In this document: piece after piece, positions 54,986-64,000 of the stretch | How positions within the stretch are numbered: position 1 is the first letter of the stretch | Layout of the letters: every line of letters begins with the position of its first letter | Source of the DNA: Syngnathus acus | Taxonomy: Eukaryota; Chordata; Actinopteri; Syngnathiformes; Syngnathidae | DNA length: 64,000 bases | Direction of reading: 5' to 3' | NCBI RefSeq assembly: GCF_901709675.1 | Contig: NC_051092.1 | Coordinates: forward strand, 10,622,491-10,686,490 | The notes under the pieces: generated by a model | Told to the model about the DNA's origin: nothing | What the model saw: only the letters and a program-made list of their open reading frames with translations | Databases searched by the model: none | Made by a program: the position numbers and the translations under genes

Positions 54986-57900
54986 ATGCTATCCCAACCC
55001 GCAATGTGTGCTTTTCGTGCCAGTCTGAAGTGTTGGCGACATTGGGCTGTCCGAAAAGCTACTCTGGGGTTGTTGGACTTCGGCAAGTGCCGTTGGTTGT
55101 CTTCACCATCAAGTAGAGCCGTTACTGGTATGGAGGAAATATTGGCAAGAGTCGTATCACCTTTACCGACATACGAAACAAGAGAGAAATCTCCGCCTCC
55201 TCCAGAAGCCAACAGCTTGGAGTTCATGCATTTCTACACAAGTCTTGACAAGGAAGAAAAACTAAATTTTCTGGCAAAGCTCTCACATGAATTTGGAGTG
55301 GATCATAAAAGCGTTTCGGAGTTCGCTGGGAAGCTTCTACACACCCAACTCAGGGACTTGGCGACCATTTTGCAGGTGGAGGACAGACTTCGATATAGCT
55401 TGACACCCCGATATAAGCAGCTTCTGAACCACATAAGCAGGGTGGAAGGGGGAGTGAAGTTTCTGGTTGACCTTAGAGCCGACGTGCTTGAAATTATCTC
55501 ATCAAAAAGTAGCGAGAGCCCGCACTTAAGGGTAAGCATTGGTTTGTTTACATATTCTACGGAAGCTCGCATGACTCAATATATACAAATTGCATGTTTG
55601 CAATATCTCCAAAGGCTCTATCTATTAGTTGATTTTTAACTTAGTATTCCAATGTAGTTTGACACCCACAGGGATAACATTTTGGTGGTGGGCGGTTAAC
55701 CCACAGAGACGTCATACCCCCCCAAACAAGGCCGACTCACATGGTTCACATTTCAGAACGCACTGCCACAGTGCCCTTTACCCTAGTTACATTTTATTTA
55801 TTTTTTGCAAGTAAGCATGCCCAAATAATTTGCCAGATGAAAAACACCCCGATTTCTGAGTTGTTTATCATAACATCACGATTTTGAACTGCATAGCGAT
55901 ATTAGAAATATACAAGACCTTTTTATTGTAATTAGAGGCTATGAATCATTTACTGTTAACTCATCCCAGTGAAATGTCATGTAGTTGAATTGCCAATTAA
56001 TTTAAAGGTATGTTTTCAGTTCAATTGCAAGAATAACTCCAGCAAAGCCAAACTCAATAATTACAAAGTGATTGCCTACATAAAAGTAAATTATCCATCA
56101 TAATTTGTAAATCAGCCTTATTTGAGTTGTTTAAATTTCATGAACTAGTATTTTTTACACGTCATAAACTTTGTGAACATTTAAGTGTAACTTTTATAAT
56201 ATTTTTACAGCTCTTATTTTCATCCCTTGCTTGTAGTATAATTAAATGGAATTCCCCCACGAGCTTATCTAGAGTTCAAAGCCACACTTTAGGCACAAGC
56301 CATCTGGCCATTTAAATGAATGTTTAGAAGTTTCTGATTAATAGGATCCCAATAATACCCATGCTTTTTTGAGTGTGTAACTCTTAAAACGATTTCCACA
56401 TTTGTATTAGACTGCTAATGGCTTTGCTCTTGGTGCTGTCTGTAGATTTTAAGAGGGTAAATCCATCTTTAGACAAATCCCAACTTGCATTGGTCATCAA
56501 GTAATTAACATTCCAACTAATCTTGCCGCTGTCTCAGTCTACTGTTATAGTGACGTCAGTGGGTGGTGTGGGTTACAAAAGTCAGGCTGGCTATTTTTTG
56601 CCCCTACTGAAAGAATCCTGGGATGGATCTGTGCACCCATCCTACTGGGGTAAAGGTGTCAGTGGTGTGGTCATTTAGATGGACACTTCCTTTTAACTTA
56701 CTGCAGTTATGTTTGCTCTAATGTTCACAATATTATTGTAGCACACACAGCATGAGTGAAGCTGAGCGGAGCTTGCTAATGATACAACTGAAACGCAAAC
56801 CTGTAGTCTTCCTATGGAGCTGTCTATATAGTGTCTGAGTTCATAAACTTTGCAGTATGTGTGTTTGCAAGATAGCGCTTTTAAATGAAATCTGATCTTT
56901 TAAGGGCATCAGTCCTGCTTTCAAATGGCAAGTTGCTTATTGAAAAGGCTCCTGTGTAAATATTACAAGCTCAGAAACGTCATTTCTCATCATGTGAGAA
57001 GACTCAAAAAGCAAACATACATCAAGGGAGGGGAACACACAGCTCCAACAAGGATGTGATTTATCTGGTATCAAGTCACTCTGCTGTCATTCTTTTGGTT
57101 GTCCTGTTTTTCAGTAGACATTTTGAGAAGATATCTCACGTACTACATAAGTGTGGAATGACTCACTACCCTCCTTCTTAGGACCTGAATGGAACCCTGA
57201 AGAGCTTGCTGTCTGAGTGGTTCTCTGTCGGTCTACTCCGACTAGAGCGGATCACTTGGCAGTCACCCTGTGAGATCCTACAAAAGATCAGCCAGTAAGG
57301 CAGCAAATGTGATTCTTCAATTTGTCATTTTTGGAGTCCATAATAAACAAATGTCTTCACCTGAATCATGCAACTCAATTTGGGAAATGAAAAGTATAAT
57401 GACAAATCTTCTGTCAGGTATGAGGCGGTGCACCCTGTTAGGAACTGGGCTGATCTGAAACGCAGAGTGGGGCCATACCGTCGTTGCTACGCCTTCACCC
57501 ATGCCGCAATGCCCGGGGAGCCTCTGGTCGTGCTGCATGTAGCCCTCACCGATGAAATCTCAGATAACATACAGGTTAGAAGGAAAGGATTTGGAGAATT
57601 CCTATCAATTTTTCACACCGTACAGGAAATAGGAAATTCATGATATATATAAATTCATGATATTAACTCAGAAATTGATTCATACATTTTCTGTCATACT
57701 GTAAATTAATTTCTTATAATACTAGTTAAGGTATTGTAACCGTATTAAAGCAAAACATAAGACTGAGTATTTTTTTTACCACATTATAGTGTTTCTAATT
57801 CATCTTGGTGACGTGCAGAGTTTTACAGCATACTGTGGCCTCTTTTTTTAGAGTATTGTTCGGGAATTTTCAGCCCTGGACCTGGAAGAAGATGTAAACA

Positions 57901-60632
57901 AGGTAAATGCAGCAATTTTCTACTCCATCTCCTCCACCCAAGCTGGTCTACAAGGTGTTGAGCTGGGAAACTATCTCATCAAGCGGGTGGTGCGGGAACT
58001 GCAGGTGGGTGTAGTTTTGTAGTTGGTATTAGATGCTGCAAGTCAATGCTCTGTCCAAACTAATCATCCACAGTTCTGAATGATGCATTCCTACATGGGT
58101 ATGGCAGTTTAGCTGCAATTTTATAAAGTATTAGTTTGGTGAATGGTACAAATGAACTCATTAGCTGCCATTAACAGGCAAGCCACTGTAATACCAATGG
58201 TATCAAACTGGGAGGTCTGGCAGTGACTTTAGAGCTTTGTTTTCTGAAAATCAAATCAAATTCTGTTACAGTTTCCTTACACATACATGAGTAAAACCTT
58301 GCAAAGATAAGCCCAAAGATTGCAACGATTCAGCTGTGCTCTCCTTCTCCCCGTTCTCGACTTTTGTATACACTACGTAAGCAAATATGCCAAACTGGAA
58401 CTAACCTACTTGGTCTGTAGCCTTCAGGTGCGGCCCATGTCGCTATATTCTTTTGTGTGCAAAATTACCTGACAAGAGTTTTGTTGTTCTTCAAACATTT
58501 AATGGTCTTTCTTTCAATCTCTTACATAAAGTATTAATCTCCTGCTATTCAAGCATTTGTTTACAAACTGGGATTGATTAATGAAGAGAGACAAAACAGT
58601 GACTACCACATTGACACTGTAATGAAATCCCATCCATCTTTTTTAATAAGTCTAGAAGAGTCCGCGGACTCTTGCCAGCACTTATGAAATGATTAGGACA
58701 TTGAATGGACCATCAGAAGCCACTATGCCCAACAAATGGGGAATATGCGTCTTTGTAATGCACCCTCATAAAATCTGTTTTCCAGCTTTGCAGTGCACTT
58801 TAGTTTTTAGTTCAAGGAGACTGGTGCAATTTATTTATTGGCATTTTAATTTACATGGAAGAGTAAGCACCGCAAATCGAGTTTTTTTTTTTTTTTACCC
58901 TTTAATACAATACAAAACTGTTTGTCCAAGGCTTGTCCATGGCGGGGGGGTACCACATAATTATCAGTTGCACATGCAGAAAATGTTTCCCCTCTTTGAA
59001 AATAATATATTGCTGCCCTTGGACTGAAACCTCATAAGTGACAATTTGGTCTTTTCCATGTTTTGTTTCAAAATGGTCAGTCTACACGTGGTGGGTGTTA
59101 TTTTTATTGACCAATCTAATCTGTTGAAAATGTCTTTCTTGACTGCCAGTAGTGGTGCTTAAGTCACCGGTTATTTCAGTTTTACACATCCGCACATCCG
59201 GTGAAGCCTTCAAACTATCAAAAAGGTGGTGGCTCATGCGGGAGATAAATAACATTAACCAAATTAAATAAAAATAAAATCACTTTGGGTGCCCGCGTCT
59301 TTCACTAGCCCAAAAGGAGACTGGTTTTCTGAAACAATCACAAGGCTCCCACTTATTACGAGAACTCCATTAAGTGTAATGGTGAATTATATATTTTTTT
59401 TTTAATTTTTAAAATCATTTCGATCCCCTTCTGTCAAAACTTTGCTGGTCCAATGTGGGGAAAAACCTTCAACTAAGCACGTACATGACAACTTTTCCCA
59501 AATATCCTGCTGCTCAGATTGCGTTTTCACCTTCTTCCAATACATTATCTGTCTTATAGTTTTTTTTAGCATTATTTCCAATGCCATCTTTCATTGTCAG
59601 CCCTGCCAAGAATCACACACTATGAAAGAAATAGAAGAATGATCCTGATATAAAAAAAAAAGCCTGCAACCATCTGGATGATGATAGCAAGGAAGGCTAA
59701 CTCGGCAGAGTTATACAGCTCAACGACAAAGTTAACTCTCTGGGGGCTGTCTGGTGCTTGCTCTTTCATCTGAAGCTTTTATCACCTCTGTTACATCAAC
59801 TTGCTTATCAGCCAAGATGCCAGCTTGCCAAGATGGTTTTAGAAGAAGGCTAAGAAGGCTAAATCAAAGCGTGAGAGTTGGATAGTGTACAAATAAATAA
59901 GGGGGAGCATTTTTTAAGTAAAATTGAAGGTGAGAATCCAAGTGACCGTTGAGGAAGTGAATGCGGATTTGTGTGTGAGGTGTTTGTGTAACCATCAGCA
60001 GCAGGATCATGCACACATTTGAAAACATTGAGTTGTTTTTTTCCATAATTGTTCTATGCATATTTTGTTTTCTTTTCTCTCTCTAGAGTGAGTTTCCCCA
60101 CATGGCCCAGTTTTCCAGCCTATCCCCCATTCCAGGCTTTTCCTTGTGGCTTCAAGGCCTCCTGAGCCAGTACCGGAAAGAAGGACGTGCCTCGGACCTC
60201 CTCTCTGAGCAGGAGTGGGAGGAAATGAGGCAATTCACTGACCTATCCTCAGACGCCAGTGCCATAGATGCCCTTCGCATGTTAATAGCCACCGGTGAAT
60301 GGATGCGCTCCGAACGTCTCTCGCGTTCATTGGAGCCTGTCCTGATGCGACTTTGTGCCTGGTATCTTTACGGGGAGAAGAGGCGAGGTTATGCACTTAA
60401 CCCAGTGGCCAACTTCCACCTTCAAAATGGCGCTACCATGTGGCGGCTCAACTGGCACGCAGACACGAGCCCAAAGGGCGTGTCCAACTCCTGCGGCATT
60501 ATGGTGAACTATCGTTACTTCTTGAATGAGACGTCAAAAAACAGCGCTCTTTACTTGCAGAATAAAGTCATCTTGGCATCAGATCAAATTCTCGGATTGG
60601 TGTCGCAATTTCAGAAAAACAGTAAACTCTGA
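54986..60632 (+). CDS. mlycd: Malonyl-CoA decarboxylase
   Basis: Five exons: 54986-55531, 57182-57294, 57418-57574, 57852-58004, 60087-60632. All have GT-AG ends; total 1515 nt, 504 residues (human 493). The enzyme converts malonyl-CoA to acetyl-CoA and CO2, which relieves inhibition of CPT1 and so favours fatty-acid oxidation. The helical N-terminal part is [14 protein letters not shown] to the [18 protein letters not shown] block. The GNAT-fold catalytic part has [21 protein letters not shown] and [16 protein letters not shown]. The catalytic serine S336 (SLSPIPGF) and histidine H434 ([11 protein letters not shown]) are both present. The product ends in SKL, a type 1 peroxisomal signal. Residues 1-45 are basic with almost no acids, as in a mitochondrial leader; the internal ATG at 55130 (M49, MEEILARVV) corresponds to the human internal start used for the non-mitochondrial form. 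Confidence 0.97.
55532..57181 (+). other. mlycd intron 1
   Basis: A 1.65-kb GT-AG intron. I see no repeat with recognisable ends and no nested gene, only AT-rich sequence. Confidence 0.8.
58005..60086 (+). other. mlycd intron 4
   Basis: A 2.1-kb GT-AG intron. The acceptor has a long pyrimidine tract (ttttcttttctctctctag). I see no nested gene and no delimited mobile element. Confidence 0.8.
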
Positions 60633-60915
60633 AAAAAGACACCGTGTGCATTTATGATTCCAGAGTAACACCTGCACGATAAAATAATCGGCTTTTGGTT
60701 GAGGGCCAGCTTGGTGAGCATCCTCTACTGATTTTGTTGGCTCGTTTGTTATTTGAAGTACATTCATGGGTTAGGTGTTTGCATCTGGTTGGCTTAGTAG
60801 TTGATGATAAGAGACTGCAGCTAATGAAGCACCCTGCATCTTTATACGATTTAGCGTGTTCCAGGATAACAGCGTAATGGTTTAAGTAGGAGCAACGAAG
60901 CTGTGCAGCTACTGG

Positions 60916-60921
60916 AATAAA
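60916..60921 (+). terminator. mlycd: mlycd polyadenylation signal AATAAA
   Basis: The first AATAAA after the mlycd stop, 284 bases downstream. A T-rich cactttgttgcactttctta stretch follows. Confidence 0.65.
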
Positions 60922-61079
60922 TGGTCCGTACACTTTGTTGCACTTTCTTAGAAAACAATAAGGGAGCGCATAGAGTATCGTTTTAATGTCTAAAAACAGC
61001 TGCTGTTATGCTTCATATACTTCACTTTCCCACAAATGAACTTCAAATCCTCCAAAACCCAAACAAAAGATGTTTCTAT

Positions 61080-61430
61080 TACCGTATTTTCCGGACTATA
61101 AGGCGCACCGGACTATAAGGCGCACCATTAATGCATCATGTCAGATTTTTAATCCAAATCAAGTCATTCTCCATTTTATCTTTTTTATTTCAACTTCAGA
61201 TGCAACAAATTACTTGATAATCACAAAATAATGATGCATAGTCTTTTTGATTCATGATTCATAGTCTTCAGCGGGCCACTTATGATTGATTTCATGACAC
61301 AATGCTTCGGGCCAGTTTAAATTTAGGAATTTGGTCCATATATAAGGCGCACCGGACTATAAGGCGCACTGTCGGCTTTTGAGAAAATTTTAGGTTTTTA
61401 GGTGCGCCTTATTGTCCGGAAAATACGGTA
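61080..61430. mobile_element. Inverted-repeat MITE, GGCGC subfamily
   Basis: Starts TA-CCGTATTTTCCGGACTATAA followed by ggcgcacc and ends gcgccttattgtccggaaaa followed by tacggTA. TIRs are about 30 bp, total 351 bp. The interior is the reverse complement of the copy at 25419-25816, with the shared segments ttaatgcatcatgtcagatt and cgggccacttatgattgatt. Additional copies of the 'ggcgcaccggactataaggc' word lie internally at both ends. Confidence 0.88.
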
Positions 61431-64000
61431 ATACTTTTGTGCCTTCTGGATCACCTCAGATGTTAGGGGTGCTAAATGTTATGGTAACAAGTGAGGCTTT
61501 TATTGTCCTGTCACTGTCAAACTCAGGAAAAATGTTTGAAATTAATCGACATAATCCATCCACATAAATCATTTGTGGGGCAGTAAAGTATGTCAGACCG
61601 TGACAATAAACATTGAACATGACTTTAATTATATTTGCGATCTATTGTGACCTTCGTAGTTCACCAGTTTCTCGCCTGAAGCGTTAGGAAGGATCCGCTT
61701 GATGTATTTCCCCCCTTTTTCTTTTGATAATTTTGCTGACACACACAGCACCGAGCTCCCCCAGAGAGCCATCGGTGCTGTTCTAACAGTTCTGTGCAGG
61801 TGCCAAGGAGGACTCATATCGGCCCACACCCCATTGTTGTGAAATAATACATCGCAGCAAGTTGACTGTGAAATTACATTTTATGTCTCCAAGGAGCCAA
61901 ACTTTCTTCTCTTTTTTTTCTTTTTTTCTTACCGTGCTTTTCCTCCACCCTTTTCTCACAGTGCTGCTCTATGTCCTGAAACTAATGGAGTGAGAAATAA
62001 AATTAAAGTAAATGGTTAGATTGATGGGGTTCAATTGTGAAGCAGGGGGGAGGAGAACAAAGAACCATAAAAAGGACTGTTGGTTATAGGATGCCCTTGA
62101 GAGACCTGTTTGTCTCTTCAAACGCCCACGGTGCTCCATGCACGTGTGGAGTGGATGCTCTAAAAAATAAAAAAGGCTCTCACATTATTTTGTGAACAGG
62201 GGGGGGGGGGGGGGGGGTGAACTGTAGGGTTTCTGTGGAAAAAAACAGTGCCATATTTAATTCTTTCTTTAAATAAATAACCGTAAAGCAGTTTTTGAGG
62301 AAATCAACTGTAATTCATCATTTTTGAAATATTATTGAATGCTGTACAGTTAAATAGTTTTTTTTGTCAGTCTGGCATTTCCTGGAGAAAGAAGACAAAT
62401 TGCTTGTTCAGTGAGTGGTTACAGCACTGAAATTTGATTTATCGATACATCCCATCCCTCTAATGCAATGATACTGGAGGTATTTTAACAATATGAGTTA
62501 ATAGACAAAATGCAGATAAAAAAAGAAAGCCGAAATCCTAATTCACATCCTAACAAGAATCATCTTGCCTTCTGTTCTTCCTACAGCGGTGTTTGCCAAT
62601 GTGCTGACCTATGTGCATATGTGAAAATAATAAAATCTCTTTGTGCACTTTCTGTCTTTAGGTTGATCTCATTACTGCACTTTTTCAGTGACTCGTGTCC
62701 CCTCTATGGCGTTTGTCTGAAATTCCGTAACACCCCAGTGACGGAGGTAGCGTTAATTAGAAATTCATGTAATTTCTTTTGTGGTTTTAGAAACTAAAGC
62801 AGCTTCTTTGATACAGTTCATGTTGAATCTACCATGGTATTTTTCCCTCCTTCAACACCCCTGATTCAAATGATCAAGATTGTTATCAGGCGTTTGAAGA
62901 GACGTGTGCTGATAAAAACACCGATGCAATAATCAAAACAATGTTGGCGAGAGCTAAGCTTGGGTTGGGTTGTGTGGGTGGCTTGTTCTTCTTTGGCCAG
63001 CATCCATGCAACAGAACTACTTCTTGGTTGCCCATTAATGACTTTTCAGAATTGCACACACTTTTAAGTTTAAAAGTATCAGATGTGTTGTTGTAAAAAC
63101 TCAGATCAATTGAATAATTATTGGGGAATGTCATATATTTTAAAAAGTATGCCTGACATTTAAGAAAACCTATACTCTCGCCAGCTAGGCTTGGGGCCAA
63201 TTTAATGACTGTGACTTTTGCATTTGTGCTGTTTGAAATATGTATTCATAGCAGCCCTTGCAGTATTTGATGAAGAAAATTACATTTTCACTTGACGGGG
63301 CTGGGAGGGAAAACTTTCCAACAATTGGCAGCGCCTTGAATTTAGTGTACAGTATGTATGAGTCATTTAGTAAAGGAAAAAGGGCGTTTATTTGAGTGTG
63401 ATCATTCATATTGGTAGGCTGCCGCTTGCTCTCGGTCATGCATCTCATCTCACAGCACTGTCACCATTTGCCGCCTTCCTTATGTCCTGCTCTGCTTGCC
63501 TTGCCTCTACAGCCATGCCAATCAATGTTCCCTCTTAACCAAGGGTTCCTTCTATGCTTTGGGAGCAATTATGACAAATAGACTCCATTCTCAGCCCATC
63601 TTTATCGTGCTTATTATCACCTATAGGGGGCAGTGGTGTTCCATTCCTTCATATGGCGTTTGATCACGAGTCCACAACTTATGTTCTCTCATTTTTTCTA
63701 CAACTTATTTCTCATGTCTGTAGACTGAGAGCTTCCATTGTGCTTCAATACTGTTATTTTTCTCACTTCACTTCTATCACACTCTCAGTCCTCAAGTGAA
63801 TGAGTTGGAGATTGACAAAGCTTCCACATCTGGTTGGAGGCTGCAAACTCATTTGAATTGCTGATGGTATCCCCTCTTCATCTATTCCAATTAGTCATCA
63901 TTAGCTGACCTGATGTCTTGTATCATTTTGAATTATTAAATTGGGGGAAAAGGTTAACAGACAAATGTAATATTGGCAACAAATAGAGACAACCTTCTGC
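61431..64000. other. Intergenic stretch with no supportable gene
   Basis: Apart from the G run, I see no repeat with clear ends and no exon that I recognise. A 66-codon minus-strand frame (61829-61629) ends in TAA but opens with no acceptor that I can defend and matches nothing I know. If the human gene order held, OSGIN1 would follow MLYCD, but no OSGIN1-like segment is visible. Confidence 0.5.
62199..62217. repeat. 19-base G homopolymer
   Basis: An uninterrupted run of 19 G, able to form a G-quadruplex. Such a run is also prone to length error in assemblies. Confidence 0.9.

Noticed and set aside
54802-55116. 104-codon frame across the mlycd 5' end read as a separate gene
   Set aside because: It overlaps the mlycd leader and first exon in another frame; at most an upstream frame, which is reported as such.
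61629-61829. 66-codon minus-strand frame with a basic, soluble-protein-like end (KGGKYIKRILPNASGEK)
   Set aside because: I could not find a defensible acceptor or a matching family. Cross-species alignment would settle whether it is a terminal exon.

Overview
The window is vertebrate nuclear DNA, most likely from a ray-finned (teleost) fish. It holds four intron-bearing protein genes in a background of intergenic and intronic DNA. That background carries fish-type interspersed repeats: a tRNA-derived SINE, short inverted-repeat DNA transposons that begin CCGTAWTTTYCGGACTATAAG, hAT elements with 8-bp target duplications, several non-LTR retrotransposon 3' tails, and many microsatellites. No bacterial-style operon, CRISPR array, rRNA gene or prophage was seen. 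All gene models below come from reading splice sites and homologous protein segments by eye. No transcript or database evidence was available.

Layout. Bases 1-11,137 hold no gene I can support, only repeats. On the minus strand, 33.4 to 11.1 kb is slc66a2 (PQLC1-type PQ-loop transporter): one non-coding first exon and four coding exons spread over two large introns. Head-to-head with it, 33.88-36.54 kb on the plus strand is hsbp1 (heat shock factor binding protein 1). Its second intron has AT-AC ends, a near-consensus U12-type 5' splice site and a U12-type branch site. Tail-to-tail with hsbp1, 36.57-53.87 kb on the minus strand is a 19-exon type IB DNA topoisomerase. Its catalytic core resembles mitochondrial TOP1MT, but it carries a long lysine-rich N-terminal region like nuclear TOP1. 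Divergent from that gene, 54.99-60.63 kb on the plus strand is mlycd (malonyl-CoA decarboxylase), five exons, with a possible mitochondrial leader and a C-terminal SKL peroxisomal signal. Bases 60.9-64.0 kb hold one more inverted-repeat element, a 19-base G run and no recognisable gene.

The genes do not form one pathway. Two of them (topoisomerase and Mlycd) act in or can be sent to mitochondria. Gene order is informative: slc66a2 next to an HSBP1-family gene recalls human 18q23, HSBP1 near MLYCD recalls human 16q23-24, and TOP1MT lies on human 8q24. The window therefore combines markers that are spread over three human regions. I found no wholly new system. The most interesting points are the AT-AC intron in hsbp1, a 15-bp-TSD retrotransposon insertion that stops 22 bp before an hsbp1 exon, the hybrid architecture of the topoisomerase, and well-delimited transposons with intact target duplications.
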